From the NCBI GenBank assembly GCA_034509495.1, contig CM067502.1, forward strand, positions 50,533,598 to 50,597,597: a stretch of 64,000 nt of DNA, read 5' to 3'. Positions 33,389 through 44,424 of this stretch are shown in pieces. The notes beneath the pieces were generated by a model. It was not told the DNA's origin and did no database searches. It saw nothing but the letters and a program-made list of their open reading frames with translations. This DNA is from Acestrorhynchus altus. Lineage: Eukaryota > Chordata > Actinopteri > Characiformes > Acestrorhynchidae. Positions within the stretch are counted from its first letter, which is position 1; every line of letters begins with the position of its first letter. The position numbers and the translations under genes are program-made.

Positions 33389-33574
33389 GTACTGAGATCA
33401 GCTCACATCTGACCCGGTCGTTATTGATTAAACGTCCTTATTGTTTATATATAAGTGAAGACAGACGTGATTAGTATAATTATATAAATTATATAAAAGT
33501 AACTCATTAAAGCAAGTATTGAATGTCCTTTCAAATGAATTCACGTTATATCAGCATTGTGTTAACGTTCAGTT

Positions 33575-33845
33575 TAGTTTAACCTTTCGACCCCCAGGCC
33601 AACTGTGTGGGATGTTTTCATTTCTCTAATTTGTACTTTTATTCACCAAAACACAAGAAAAGTATTTATAGGACACATTTCAGGAGATCCTAGACGCTGA
33701 TTTGTCTTCATTTAAAATGTTGATGTTTAAATAAAAAAAATGTTGTAAACTGATCATCCAGAGTGTTGATCTCATTTTGAGCTGAAAATGCTTTTGTTTG
33801 CAAAGATATTTAAAGTAATACGTTCTTTTTAATACTTGACAGTGT
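33575..33845 (+). mobile_element. family E element, 5' part
   Basis: Contains gtatttataggacacatttc and atcatccagagtgttgatct, and ends at the tacttgacagtg word shared with other copies. Family B sequence follows directly. Confidence 0.6.
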
Positions 33846-33849
33846 TTTA

Positions 33850-33965
33850 AAGTCCATGTCTGATAGTAGTCATGGAGACAATAGAGTCATGTTTGTTTAT
33901 CTGCTCCAGAGAGTCCTAATCTATTGGCAGTTCTTCTCTACAGGGAGTAGTCAAGCTGTCAGCAA
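33850..33965 (+). mobile_element. family B element, partial
   Basis: Shares catggagacaatagagtcat, ctgctccagagagtcctaat and attggcagttcttctctaca with other family B copies. Confidence 0.65.
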
Positions 33966-34213
33966 AGGGTGAACCTTAATGAACACAAATGCCTTCGGTA
34001 TTGTGGGCGTCCATAAATATGTCATTTCTAAATTCTGTTCCAGTCAGTGGTCAGGGTGACTTCTTCCAAGATCACTGGCTGTTGTGATGTTGCAATGACT
34101 GAGCGCGTATTATGCAACAATGTGGAACACATACTGTCCAAATGTCTGGGGAATTCCATAGTCCACTATCCACATAGTCCACCTGATTAGGGGGGATAGA
34201 GGGTCCGGCAGGG

Positions 34214-34260
34214 TTTAAAAGCATGGGAGGGCTGAAGACTGAGTAACAGAGGCCGTCCAG
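34214..34260 (+). promoter_or_regulatory. TTTAAAAG promoter and leader exon of MFAP4-like copy 3
   Basis: TTTAAAAG at 34214-34221 (cggcagggtttaaaagcatg) is followed by a leader ending agaggccgtccag with donor gtacgt at 34261. An almost identical block occurs at 39188-39239 before copy 4. A TATA-like role is inferred from the conservation and spacing. Confidence 0.5.
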
Positions 34261-34329
34261 GTACGTCAGGATTTCTTGTATTAAAATGAGTTTTTCTGGG
34301 TGATTTCAGACTCAAATATTCCTTAGAGG

Positions 34330-34506
34330 ACAGGAAACCTGATTTAGACCTTCTTTAACCTTCAGATCTCTCTGCCAATGATGTGGGATGTGTTTCGATT
34401 TCACGTATTTATAAAAGACGGTCACATATCAGATGTAAAAATTAACAGAATTAAGATATTTAAATGATTTTGACCATTTCTTGATCAAAATATTACTTAC
34501 AATACC

Positions 34507-34539
<33 letters not shown>

Positions 34540-34975
34540 GGCTTTTAAGGGCTAAAAACACAAAAATCCTGTTGGAAATTGATTTGACAATGAAAGAACT
34601 GCATGAAGTATATTTATAATAATAAGTTCTTCATAGTTTAGTAACGATAGTGGTCCAAATAAAATAAATAAACAACCTGAATATCCTTAATTATTATTTT
34701 TATTTTTTTATGTATATATTTGAATGATCCCTTCTCTGGACTTTTATTCTGAAATTTGAATGAATGTAACCCAATATTTTGGTCAGTGACATCCTTAGCC
34801 CCACCCCCTCTAGCTGATCAGTCAGAGTCTGTAGGCATTCACACTGAATGGCTGCATTGGTATTTGAACTGGGATTCCTTGGTTATATAGGGATAAGTAT
34901 TGTAGTTTGTTATGATGTGTGTATCACGACTGTTGGTTACTCTGATCCTGAGCTATGAAGCCTAGAAAACTGTAG
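34330..34975 (+). mobile_element. family E element in 5' intron of MFAP4-like copy 3
   Basis: Landmarks are gatttcacgtatttataaaa, agtggtccaaataaaataaa, cccttctctggacttttatt and one minisatellite unit (agctgatcagtcagagtctg at about 34814). The end is ctatgaagcctagaaaactg. A (TTG)n tract at 34506-34538 lies inside. Confidence 0.65.
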
Positions 34976-35199
34976 GACTGAGGCATCACTCAGACGTTTA
35001 TTCACTGCAGATCTCGGGTTCTAAGTGTTAAGGACATGCCAAGAACACCTAAGAACACCATGAAGAAAAATGAGAAGCAACATGTCCACATGTTTAAATG
35101 TGGAATGGACTTCAAATGTACAGAACAGTGTTGTTTGGTTTGGTTTCTGTCCAGGTCCAGATCTTCTATCTGCTGCAGAATCAGATACTGGAAACCAAA

Positions 35200-37827
35200 A
35201 TGACAGTAAGTTGTAGTTCATTGTTCTTACTCTTATTCCCATCTAAACTCCGAGACGCTACAGAGTACATGTGCAGAGTCTTTAAGTTGTTTGTAGATGT
35301 ATATGTAGAAAAAGTGGTTTATGTTCCACCCTGAAAAACAAAAAGCTCTGCTCTGATTGGCTGCTTTATGGCACTACAGGAGCGTTGTTTTGAGACGAAC
35401 AAAAACACTATAATTATTCCTGATCCTCTCGATGTGGAACGGGTTCCGTTCTGGTTCACAAACCAAATGGTGAACTCTTCGGCGCATTTCCACCAACAAA
35501 AATAGGATCCGGAACCTGAAAAGCTTGTTCACATTGGAACCAAAGGTCTGTAGGCTTGTGTTTAGTTGTACAGGAGCAATGATCTACCATTCGTCTTGTA
35601 CGGTCTCATCTTCTATAGACCACAGAAAACACTTAGTAACTCCATAGGAATGGCTAAGCAGCTGCACACCAGCCACCTACGATACCATGGCAACCATTTA
35701 ACCACACCATAGCAACCGCCTCAAAACTACAAATCACCATCATAGTAACGATCTAACAATTTCATAGCGATCACAGCAACCATTTCACAGCTGTGTTCTA
35801 GTTCTGCTGGATGTTCTCGTGAAGGAGGAACAGCACTGTATGAGAAATCAGGGTAAAGAACCATCTCCCCTTTCCCTCCAGGGCAGAATGCTTCTGGCTC
35901 TACTGCTGCCCGTGCTGGTTGGGGGCACCCCAGCTTCTCAGGAGCTGTTTCCAACAGACTGCTCAAACATCTACACCAACGGCCAAATACTGAGTGCAGT
36001 GTACACCATCTACCCTACAGCTGACACACCTGTACAGGTGTACTGTGACATGGGCTGCGAAGGGAACCAGTCAGATGGGAAGTGGACGGTATGTTCAGTG
36101 TGTTTCTTATAGTATGAAAGACTGCATTTGAATTGTGAATTAATACATTTATATTATCTTTGTACGTCAGGTGATCCAGAGGAGAATGGACGGCAGTGTG
36201 AACTTCTACAGGCCGTGGGAGAAGTATAAGAAAGGCTTTGGGAACAAGCATGGAGAATACTGGTTGGGTGAGGTGATGTCATTCATTAGTCATTAGAAAC
36301 ACAGTCTGACTACATCAGAAATTCAATCATCAAAGTGATATAATTAACACATTAACATGGTTAACAATGTAATGTCACATAAAAACACTGACGGTTGCTG
36401 GAGAACATTTTCAAAACCTCCAGTTTCAATCACAAACACGTCTGTGACAGAGGCCTGCAGAGGTGTGAATGGGTGAATCATGTTCAAACCTGATCCTTTA
36501 TGAAGGTATCTCATAACACCTTTATCTTCTGCATCTCCAGGACTGGAGAACCTCTACCAGCTCACCCGCAACAGAAAGTATGAGCTGAGGGTGGACCTGC
36601 AGGACTTTGAGGGAATAAAGGTTTATGCTCAGTATTCGTCTTTCTCTGTGGGACCAGAATCTGAGGGCTACAAACTCCATGTTGGGGGCTTCATCAATGG
36701 AGGAGCAGGTGAGGATGAAGACTAAACAAATCAAACTGTGGTACCATTGGTGGTGTGCAAAGTATCCCACGTTGTTGGTCAGTTGACCTATTCAGGATTA
36801 AAATCTATAGTCTTTTATTCACTTTAGTTCTTCACTCTTAAAACTACAGTACTGTAGTTATACATCGGTTTTAAATGCCCTGTAACAGAACCCTGAGGAA
36901 CACCTCCACATCTGCTAAACCAACCAGTTACAGAGTAATTCACTTTACTCTCTGCATTTGGATTATTAACTGAACAATCCACCATGTAAACTCCATAATG
37001 CACTACACTGTACTCCTGTTGTTTCCCTCTGCCTCCAGCTTTCCGACTGACCGGAAACAATAATCAGACATCCGGCCATGCTCACTTCTGATTGTGCCGA
37101 ATTGGTGATAAAACCATGATCAAGCCTCACTGTCCAACCTATCAGCTCCTCTGATCACACAGGACCTCTTTGTGGTTCTATAATTCCAGACTGTGGTTCA
37201 TCTGTTTCTCTGCAGACTTTATTCTCCTCCTTTCACCCTGATCTTCAATGATCAGGACCCCACAGGACCACCACAGAGCAGATATGATGTGGGTGGTGGG
37301 TCGTTCTCAGCACTGCAGTCACACTGACATGGTGGTGGTGTGTTAGAGTGTGTTCTGCTGATACGGGTGGATCAGACACAGCAGTGCTGCTGGAGTGTTT
37401 AAACCCCTGTGTTTAAGAGAACAGTCCACCAACCACAAATATCCAGCCGCCAGTGTCCTGTGGACAGTGAGCGACTGCCTCCGGTTCATATTAAATCATT
37501 GGCACAGGGGGCAGGAGGTTAAAAGGTAAAAAAGTATAAACATGAACATCTGTGCTTTTCTTCTTTGCAGGAGACTCTCTGGCCTCAAGCAACGGACAAA
37601 AGTTCTCCACCTTCGACAAGGACCAGGACTCTTCTAATGACGGTAGCTGTGCTAAGTCCCATCTCGGTGGGTTTTGGTACAGTGCCTGCCACTATGCCAA
37701 CCCCAATGGTATTTATCTAGGGGGGCAGGTTAATCCATTGTATGCTATTGGAAATGTGTGGTCCTCCTGGAAAGGCTACGACAATGGCATGAAGTTCATC
37801 AGTATGAAGATCAGACCTGTGCCTTAG
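35200..37827 (+). CDS. mfap4: MFAP4-like copy 3, secreted fibrinogen-domain protein
   Basis: Coding exons 35200-35205, 35882-36088, 36171-36267, 36541-36708 and 37571-37827 give 735 nt and 244 residues. The signal peptide MTGRMLLALLLPVLVGG is followed by ELFPTDCSNIYTNGQILSAV, VYCDMGCEG, VIQRRMDGSVNFYRPWEKY, GEYWLGLENLYQLTRNRKYE and, in exon 5, DKDQDSSNDGSCAKSHLGGF and WYSACHYANPNGIYLGG. The conserved tryptophan of the IYLWG motif is glycine here. The leader exon starts about 34.23 kb and the first 35 nt before the ATG are non-coding. All borders are GT/AG. Intron 3 carries a single copy of the words that are expanded into a minisatellite in copy 4. Confidence 0.92.
35640..35790. repeat. degenerate ccatagcaaccacc repeat before exon 2 of copy 3
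   Basis: Loose tandem of catagcaaccacctagcaac-type words. The same low-order repeat stands at the matching place before exon 2 in copy 4 (40190-40640), as a trace before copy 5 exon 2 (about 45030), and before exon 5 of copy 7 (55630-56020). Confidence 0.7.
37125..37460 (-). mobile_element. family A element in intron 4 of MFAP4-like copy 3
   Basis: Reverse copy with tcaggaccccacaggaccac, gatgtgggtggtgggtcgtt and gctgctggagtgtttaaacc, truncated on its distal side. Confidence 0.75.
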
Positions 37828-37890
37828 AACCAGGAGATGGGGTTACTGTGTGTGTCATTGGTTTTTAAGATGTAAACATAGTTCAACAAA

Positions 37891-37896
37891 AATAAA
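37891..37896 (+). terminator. polyadenylation signal of MFAP4-like copy 3
   Basis: AATAAA 64 nt after the stop codon, immediately before a family A insertion. Confidence 0.6.
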
Positions 37897-37898
37897 GG

Positions 37899-38465
37899 TA
37901 TAACATTATGACCCCCTCCTTATTTCTCCTCTCTCTGTCCACTCTATCAGCTCCTCTGATCGTACAGGACCTCTTTGTGGTTCTATAATTCCAGACTGTA
38001 GTTCATCTGTTTCTCTGCAGACTTTATTCTCCTCCTTTCACCCTGATCTTCAATGATCAGGACCCCACAGGACCACCACAGAGCAGATATGATGTGGGTG
38101 GTGGGTCATTCTCAGCACTGCAGTCACACTGACGTGGTGGTGGTGTGTTAGTGTGTGTCGCTGGTACGAGTGGATCAGACACAGCAGTGCTGCTGGAGTG
38201 TTTAAACCCCTCAGTGTCACTGCTGGACCGAGAACGGTCCACCGACCAGAAACGTCCAGTCGACAGCGTCCTGTGGGCAGCGTCCTGTGAGCACTGATGA
38301 AGGACTAGAGGACGACCAACACAAACTGTGCAGAAACTGATGAGCTTCTGTCTCTGACTTTACATCTACAAGGTGGAGACACTCGGTAGGAGTGTCTGAT
38401 AGAGTGGACAGTGAGTGGACACAGTGTTTAAGCACTCCAGCAGCACTGCTGTGTCTGATCCACTA
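37899..38465 (-). mobile_element. family A element, longest copy, just after MFAP4-like copy 3
   Basis: Reverse copy starting tataacattatgaccccctc and running through agctcctctgatcgtacagg, the shared core and gtccactcactgtccac (reverse) to about 38465. It begins within a few bases of the copy 3 polyadenylation signal. Confidence 0.8.
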
Positions 38466-38577
38466 TGGAATTTCATAGGAACTCTTTGTGCATTTGTCAG
38501 AATAATCCATGCTGCCTGCCATGAAGTCATCTACAATGAGGTGTATTTTTCTTCACACCATGACCAGAGTGAGCTGC

Positions 38578-38935
38578 ATTGTATGGACAAAAGTATTGGG
38601 ACACCTGCTCATTCATTGTTTCTTCTAAAATCAATAGTATTAAAGAGAGTTTATCCTGCTTTTGTCTTCCAGAGAAGACTTTCTAATAGATTCTGGAGCA
38701 TTGCTTTGAGGATTTGATTGCATTCAGTGACAAAAGTGTTAATGAGGTCAGGTTGTTAAAGGATCATTATCCCACCTCATCCCAGAAGTGCTGGATGGAG
38801 CTCCATCATTCCAGAGAACCCAGTTCCACTGCTCCACAGCTCAAAGCTGGGGGACTTTATACCCCTCTATTGGTATTGGTAAACACCCCTGGTATTTGCT
38901 TATCTGTTCCAGAGAATCCTGTTAATACAGTTCAT
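38578..38935 (+). mobile_element. family B element
   Basis: Near-complete: tatggacaaaagtattggga, tcattcattgtttcttctaa, gaggatttgattgcattcag, tggatggagctccatcattc and tccacagctcaaagctgggg. Confidence 0.8.
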
Positions 38936-39187
38936 TGATCATAATATCTAGAGCCCTTTGCTCTGTTGATGTCACTGCATAAACATTAGCTAGGCGTATA
39001 TTATGCAACAGTGTGGAACCCGGCTCCGCAGATTCTGATAAATGTGCAAATCCTGTCAGAACATCTGGGAAATTCCACAGTCCAGTACCCAGTGTGTTCT
39101 GATAGGAGGTACAGGAATTTCCTTTGGAACGTTCTTGCTGACACACCCACACACACTCTGGTTGGGGGGATAGACGGTCCGGCAGGG

Positions 39188-39239
39188 TTTAAAAGCATGG
39201 GAGGTCTGAAAACTTGGCTGAGTAACAGAGGCCGTCCAG
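39188..39239 (+). promoter_or_regulatory. TTTAAAAG promoter and leader exon of MFAP4-like copy 4
   Basis: Near-duplicate of the copy 3 block: TTTAAAAG at 39188-39195, leader ending gaggccgtccag, donor gtacgt at 39240. Confidence 0.5.
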
Positions 39240-39479
39240 GTACGTCAGGATTTCTTGTGTTAAATTCAGTTTTTCTGGGTGATTAGACTCAAATATACAG
39301 AGGTTGACAGATGTTTCTTAGATTAAATGACATATTGAGAGAGTTGTCAAATCTTTTGTAGACGTCCATAGATGGAATAAAGAAACATACTTACAGATAT
39401 CTACATGCTGTATAGTGGACGTTTACTGGACTTTTCATAGTTAGATAGGACTTTATTTTAAGGGACACAAATTCATGTT

Positions 39480-40050
39480 TGTTTTTGTTTACCTTTAGAA
39501 CTCTAGGACAGATTTGTGGGATGTTTCTGTAGTTTGCCAAACTTTTATTTACCAATAAATTAGAAAAGCATTTATAGACTATATATGAAGTATTTATAGG
39601 AGACTATACTACGATTTTTCTTCATTTGAGATGCAAATATCAACAGAATCTAAAAAAATGTATGAATTTCAATAAACAAATTACTTGCACCTACATTTTT
39701 TGGTGTTTACTTACTTATAAGAACTAAAAACACTTTATATCTCAGAAATCCTGTTGGAAAAGGAATATCCAGCGTGTTTTTGAGTTGAAAATGCAATAAT
39801 GTTGATGAGTTATTTGTAATGTTTAGACTGACAATGATATTTATTATTATAAGTTCTTCACAATACGTCACGTAAGCTGCTTTTAGCTAGCTCTGTATTT
39901 AAACTGGGATTTAGTTCAGTTACAATCGAGTGAATTCGAGCTGTTGTCTGAGCTGAATTACTGACTGATAATTCATCACACTATGAGGAGATCATGGTAG
40001 GTCTGTAGGTTACTCTCAGTCTGAGATGTGAAGCCCAAAACACAGCATAT
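39480..40050 (+). mobile_element. family E element in 5' intron of MFAP4-like copy 4
   Basis: Contains tttatttaccaataaattag, cagaaatcctgttggaaaag and aattactgactgataattca, and ends near ctctcagtctgagatgtgaa. No GC-box minisatellite unit remains. Confidence 0.6.
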
Positions 40051-40189
40051 AACTGGTTAAATGGAGTTTTGAATGTACATAGTGTTATTATTTAATTTGA
40101 TTTCTGTTCAGGTCCAGATCTAATAGCGGCTGCAAACACCTTCTGGAAACCAAAATGACAGTAAGTCACAATTTTCCTTTTGTGATGCC

Positions 40190-40640
40190 ATAAAAAGACC
40201 ACAGCAACCACATGGCAATGCCATAGCAACCACTTCACATTTACTAATCAACTTTATAGTAACCACCTAGCAATAGCAAAGCAATCAAATGGTATACCAT
40301 ATCAACACTAGGTCTACAGCTCTGTTTTTGGTTCTGCTGGACCTTGCAAAACCATGATACTCATTTAGCCACCACACACACCATTGGAACCACCTAGAAT
40401 ACCATTAAAAAACAACTTCCATGCTCCCTACCAACCCCATAGCAACCACTAAGCAATACCTTACCAAACACCCGTGATACCTTGGGAACCATTTAGCAAC
40501 ACTATAGTCACTAATTGTGATATCAAAACAACACCATAGCAACCACCTCACATCTACTAATCAACACCATAATAATGACCCAACAACATCATAACAACCA
40601 CCTGCAATAACATAGCAACCATTTCACAGCTGTGTTCTGG
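40190..40640. repeat. degenerate atagcaaccac repeat before exon 2 of copy 4
   Basis: About 450 bp of loosely tandem ccatagcaaccacttcacat and related words, without a fixed period. Confidence 0.75.
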
Positions 40641-41544
40641 TTCTGGTGGATGTTCTCGTGAAGGAGGAACAGGGTTGTTCACTTCCGAACTCTCCTTATT
40701 CATCTAAGCCCTCTGTAGCCTTTCACCTGGATGAGATGGTTTAACCGTATGGTTGTTAACTGCACTTCTTCTAATCAGGGTAAAGAACCATCTCCCCTTT
40801 CCCTCCAGGGCAGAATGCTTCTGGCTCTACTGCTGCCTGTGCTGGTTGGAAGTGCTCCAATTTCTCAGGAGCTGTTTCCAACAGACTGCTCAGACGTCTA
40901 CGCCAACGGCCAAATACTGAGTGCAGTGTACACCATCTACCCTACAGCTGACACACCTGTACAGGTGTACTGTGACATGGGCTGCGAGGGAGTTGAATCG
41001 GAATATGGGAAGTGGACGGTATGTTAGACTGTATCTCTCTACTGGATCTGACCACATAACCCCTGACACAGCGATTACTGAAAAACTGTCGTTACTGTTT
41101 ATCAGTGGAATCAGTGAAGTAGAGAGTTGCATGCTGTTGAATCCATGATGCATCATATTGCATAATGTAAAGTGCTTTTTCATCCTCTCCACAGTTTCTT
41201 ACAGTATGAAAACTGCCTTTGAATTAATACATTTATATTATCTTTGTACGTCAGGTGATCCAGAGGAGAATGGACGGCAGTGTGAACTTCTACAGGCCGT
41301 GGGAGCAGTACAAGAAAGGCTTTGGGAACAAGTATGGAGAATACTGGCTGGGTGAGGAGTTACGGTGATGTGTGATTTGAGTTGTGCTCCAGCTCAGTCT
41401 TTAATACCATCATTATAATAATATAATATGAATCCTTTAAAAGTTAAAAGAATTCAGAGTAAAAAATCTTATTGGGTAATTAATTTCTCTGAATATTCCT
41501 CACAAAATGAATCAAAATGTCTGTAAAATGTACAACTTCAAAAA

Positions 41545-42090
41545 TCTGGAGAGCATTCTCAAAAACCTCCACCCTCGAGAATGTTCTCAAAAACCTCCAC
41601 CCTCCAGAGCATTCTCAAAAACCTCCACCCTCGAGAATGTTCTCAAAAACCTTCACCCTCCAGAGCATTCTCAAAAACCTCCACGCTTGAGAATGTTCTC
41701 AAAAACCTCCACCCTCCAGAGCATTCTCAAAAATCTCCACCCTCCAGAATGTTCTCAAAAACCTTCACCCTCCAAAGCATTCTCAAAAACCTCCACCCTC
41801 GAGAATGTTCTCAAAAACCTTCACCCTCCAGAGCATTCTCAAAAACCTCCACGCTCGAGAATGTTCTCAAAAACCTCCACCCTCCAGAGCATTCTCAAAA
41901 ATCTCCACCCTCGAGAATGTTCTCAAAAACCTCCACCCTCCAGAGCATTCTCAAAAATCTCCACTCTCAAGAATGTTCTCAAAAACCTCCACCCTGGAGA
42001 GCATTCTCAAAAACCTCCACCCTGGAGAGCATTCTCAAAAACCTCCACCCTCGAGAATGTTCTCAAAACCCTCCACCCTGGAGAACATTT
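41545..42090. repeat. 28-bp minisatellite in intron 3 of MFAP4-like copy 4
   Basis: About 19 units of 28 bp, alternating two forms: one with gagcattctcaaaaacctcc and one with gagaatgttctcaaaaacct, each closed by accctc. Open frames of about 220 and 203 codons across it are artefacts. Intron 3 of copy 3 contains one related word (gagaacattttcaaaacctc), which points to the seed. Confidence 0.95.
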
Positions 42091-43289
42091 TCTACAACCA
42101 CTGTTTTCAGTCATTTACAACCCTTTGTTTCTGAAAAAAAAAAATACTGTAAAATTACTCATATTTTAATATTGCAGATGAAGGATGAGTAACTCCTTTA
42201 TCTTCTGCATCTCCAGGACTGGAGAACATCTACCAGCTCACCCGCAACAGAAAGTATGAGCTGAGGGCGGACCTGCAGGACTTTGAGGGAATAAAGGTTT
42301 ATGCTCAGTACTCGTCTTTCTCTGTGGAACCAGAAACTCCATGTTGGGGGCTTCATCAATGGAGGAGCAGGTGAGGATGAAGACTAAATGGCCTAGTGTT
42401 AAACAAACTGTTATGCATCTGAATAACTGAATAACCACATCAACATCACCAAAGACTGCAATGGTATCATACCAGTCTCTCATGGAGTCACTCAGAGGTG
42501 GAGATGACCAATTAATCCATGTGTGGAGGCACCATGATCAGCAGCATGATCAATGGAGCAAGACAGAGCAAACTAATGACCAATTAGGAACCGATTAGGA
42601 ATGACATCATACTAAGAGACACCACTTCTGTACGAGTAGATCAATAAATATTGATCAGATCAGACTACATTTATCATCAGTCATTGATCCTGATCACCTT
42701 CATCTTCCTGTCCAACAGCACTGCAATCCCACACGTCCTTCTGGGGAAACTATTTTTTGCCACTTTGGTCATTTTCTGTTGGTCCATTAATCAAGAAATT
42801 TAGACACAAGATAAAAAATTTTACTCAAAAAGTTTAAAAATAACTATCTCTGGTTTCTTGTTTGTAGGCGACTCTTTGGAGTTGAGCAACGGGCAAAAGT
42901 TCTCCACCTTTGACAAGGACCAGGATTCTAGTAATGATTCCAACTGTGCCAAGACCTACCTCGGCGGGTTTTGGTACGCTGCTTGCCACCATGCCAACCC
43001 CAATGGAATATATCTGTGGGGACAGGAAGGCAATGCTTTTGCGATTGGAAATGTGTGGCACCACTGGAAAGGGTATAACTACAGTCTGAAGTTCATCAGT
43101 ATGAAGATCAGACCTGTGGTGTAGGTCCACAGGCCTGGATTTCTCTAGGTGTCTGAAGTCACTGTGTTGTATTAGTTGTCTGCAGAAGGTCTTTTACTTG
43201 AAATCAATGTACATATCATTAAGTACGTCTTCAGCTATAAAAAGGTTTTGTATTATAAGAGCTGTTATATTATTCCTGAACCCTTGAAC

Positions 43290-43925
43290 TATATCGTCAT
43301 TTTGGGGGATTTCTTTTACATGTTTTTTATTCACCTAAATATTAGAAACGTATTCCTAGGACAGTCACATACATCAGATCATTTATCTTCATTTGAGATG
43401 TAAAAATATTTGTATGGTATTGACAAAGTTTTGATCAAATATTTACTCACACCTACAGTTTTATGTATTGGAAATTTTTGAGCAGGAAATGCAAGAATTT
43501 GGATGAGTTATTTGTAACGATTGGATTAATATTAATATTAAGGTTATGATATTACGTTCTTGACGGTAGTTCAAATAAAAAAACAACTTGAATGTTCTTT
43601 ATTATTTTTGTTATTTGTACGTATCAGTATTATCCCTTCTCAGGTCTTTAATTCTGAAATTTTTATGAGCAAAGAAAGAGAGAAAATAGCCCCTCTATCA
43701 CCCAATATCTGGGTCAGTGATGTCATCAGCCCCGCCCCCTCTCTCTGATCAGTCAGAGTCTGTATGCAGGTTGAGCATCAGCCCCGCCCCCTCTCTCTGA
43801 TCAGTCAGAGTCTGTGTGCAGGTTGATCGTGTACAAGAGGACAGAGCAGTAAACATGCACTGGAAGAAACAAGTGAATTTTAGCTGTTTTCTGAGCTGAA
43901 TTACTGATAATTCATCACACACGGG
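43290..43925 (+). mobile_element. family E element between MFAP4-like copies 4 and 5
   Basis: Contains tttattcacctaaatattag, cccttctcaggtctttaatt and gagcaaagaaagagagaaaa, then two minisatellite units (43731-43830), cagagcagtaaacatgcact and a gctgaattactgataattca end. Confidence 0.7.
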
Positions 43926-44147
43926 GAAATATAAGAGATTCCACTAATAGATTTATGTGAAGAACATTGCGGGATCCCAGTGGAACATGGGCGATTGCTT
44001 GTGTGGAAGTATGGTCTGATGCAGACTTACAAGATATTGCACCAACTGCACATAGGGGATGTTCGCGAGCACCTTTTGGGGAAAGTTAAAGAAACAGGAC
44101 ACTCTTGCACACTTAAGCATTTCTCAAGAATAGGAGGGGTCTGAGGC

Positions 44148-44199
44148 TTTAAAGCATCAGAGCTGGACAGCTGGAGGCTGGATGAGAAGACCTTTACAG
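44148..44199 (+). promoter_or_regulatory. candidate promoter and leader exon of MFAP4-like copy 5
   Basis: TTTAAAGC at 44148-44155 stands about 50 nt before a donor (cctttacag/gtaagt, exon end 44199). A second leader exon follows the acceptor ttttgccag near 44290 and holds the ATG. Confidence 0.4.
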
Positions 44200-44424
44200 G
44201 TAAGTGCATTTTTCTAGACTTAATCTCACCCTCTCCTGCTTCGAGGACAAACAAGTATCTTTATATTTAAAACAATGTTTCTTTTGCCAGGCATGCACTG
44301 ATCCATGGTCATCTTAAGAAGAACGTCTAGGAACATCTATGCAAAAAGCTTTATGCTGAAAGGACGTTCTCCTGCTGTTCAGGCTCTGCAGTCTGATCTC
44401 TTTAAAATCAAGCTGGGAGCAAAA

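Larger units (their letters stand above)
40155..43124 (+). pseudogene. mfap4: MFAP4-like copy 4, frameshifted by a 14-nt deletion in exon 4
   Basis: Exons 40155-40160, 40809-41018, 41255-41351, 42217-42370 and 42868-43124 have good splice borders. Exons 1-3 and 5 are open and closely match copies 3 and 5. Exon 4 is 154 nt, not the 168 nt of every other intact copy. 14 nt are missing between SFSVEPE and the LHVGGF equivalent (around 42331), so the frame shifts and a stop is reached early in exon 5. The encoded product would keep the first half of the fibrinogen domain and lose the calcium loop and pocket. It could be a recent pseudogene, a null allele or, less likely, an assembly error. Exon 5 on its own is intact (DKDQDSSNDSNCAKTYLGGF, IYLWGQEGNAF). 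Confidence 0.85.

Noticed and set aside
41507..42192. Frames of 220 and 203 codons with repeated SKTSTLQSILKNLHP
   Set aside because: They cross a 28-bp intronic minisatellite between exons 3 and 4 of MFAP4-like copy 4. There is no start context or conservation.
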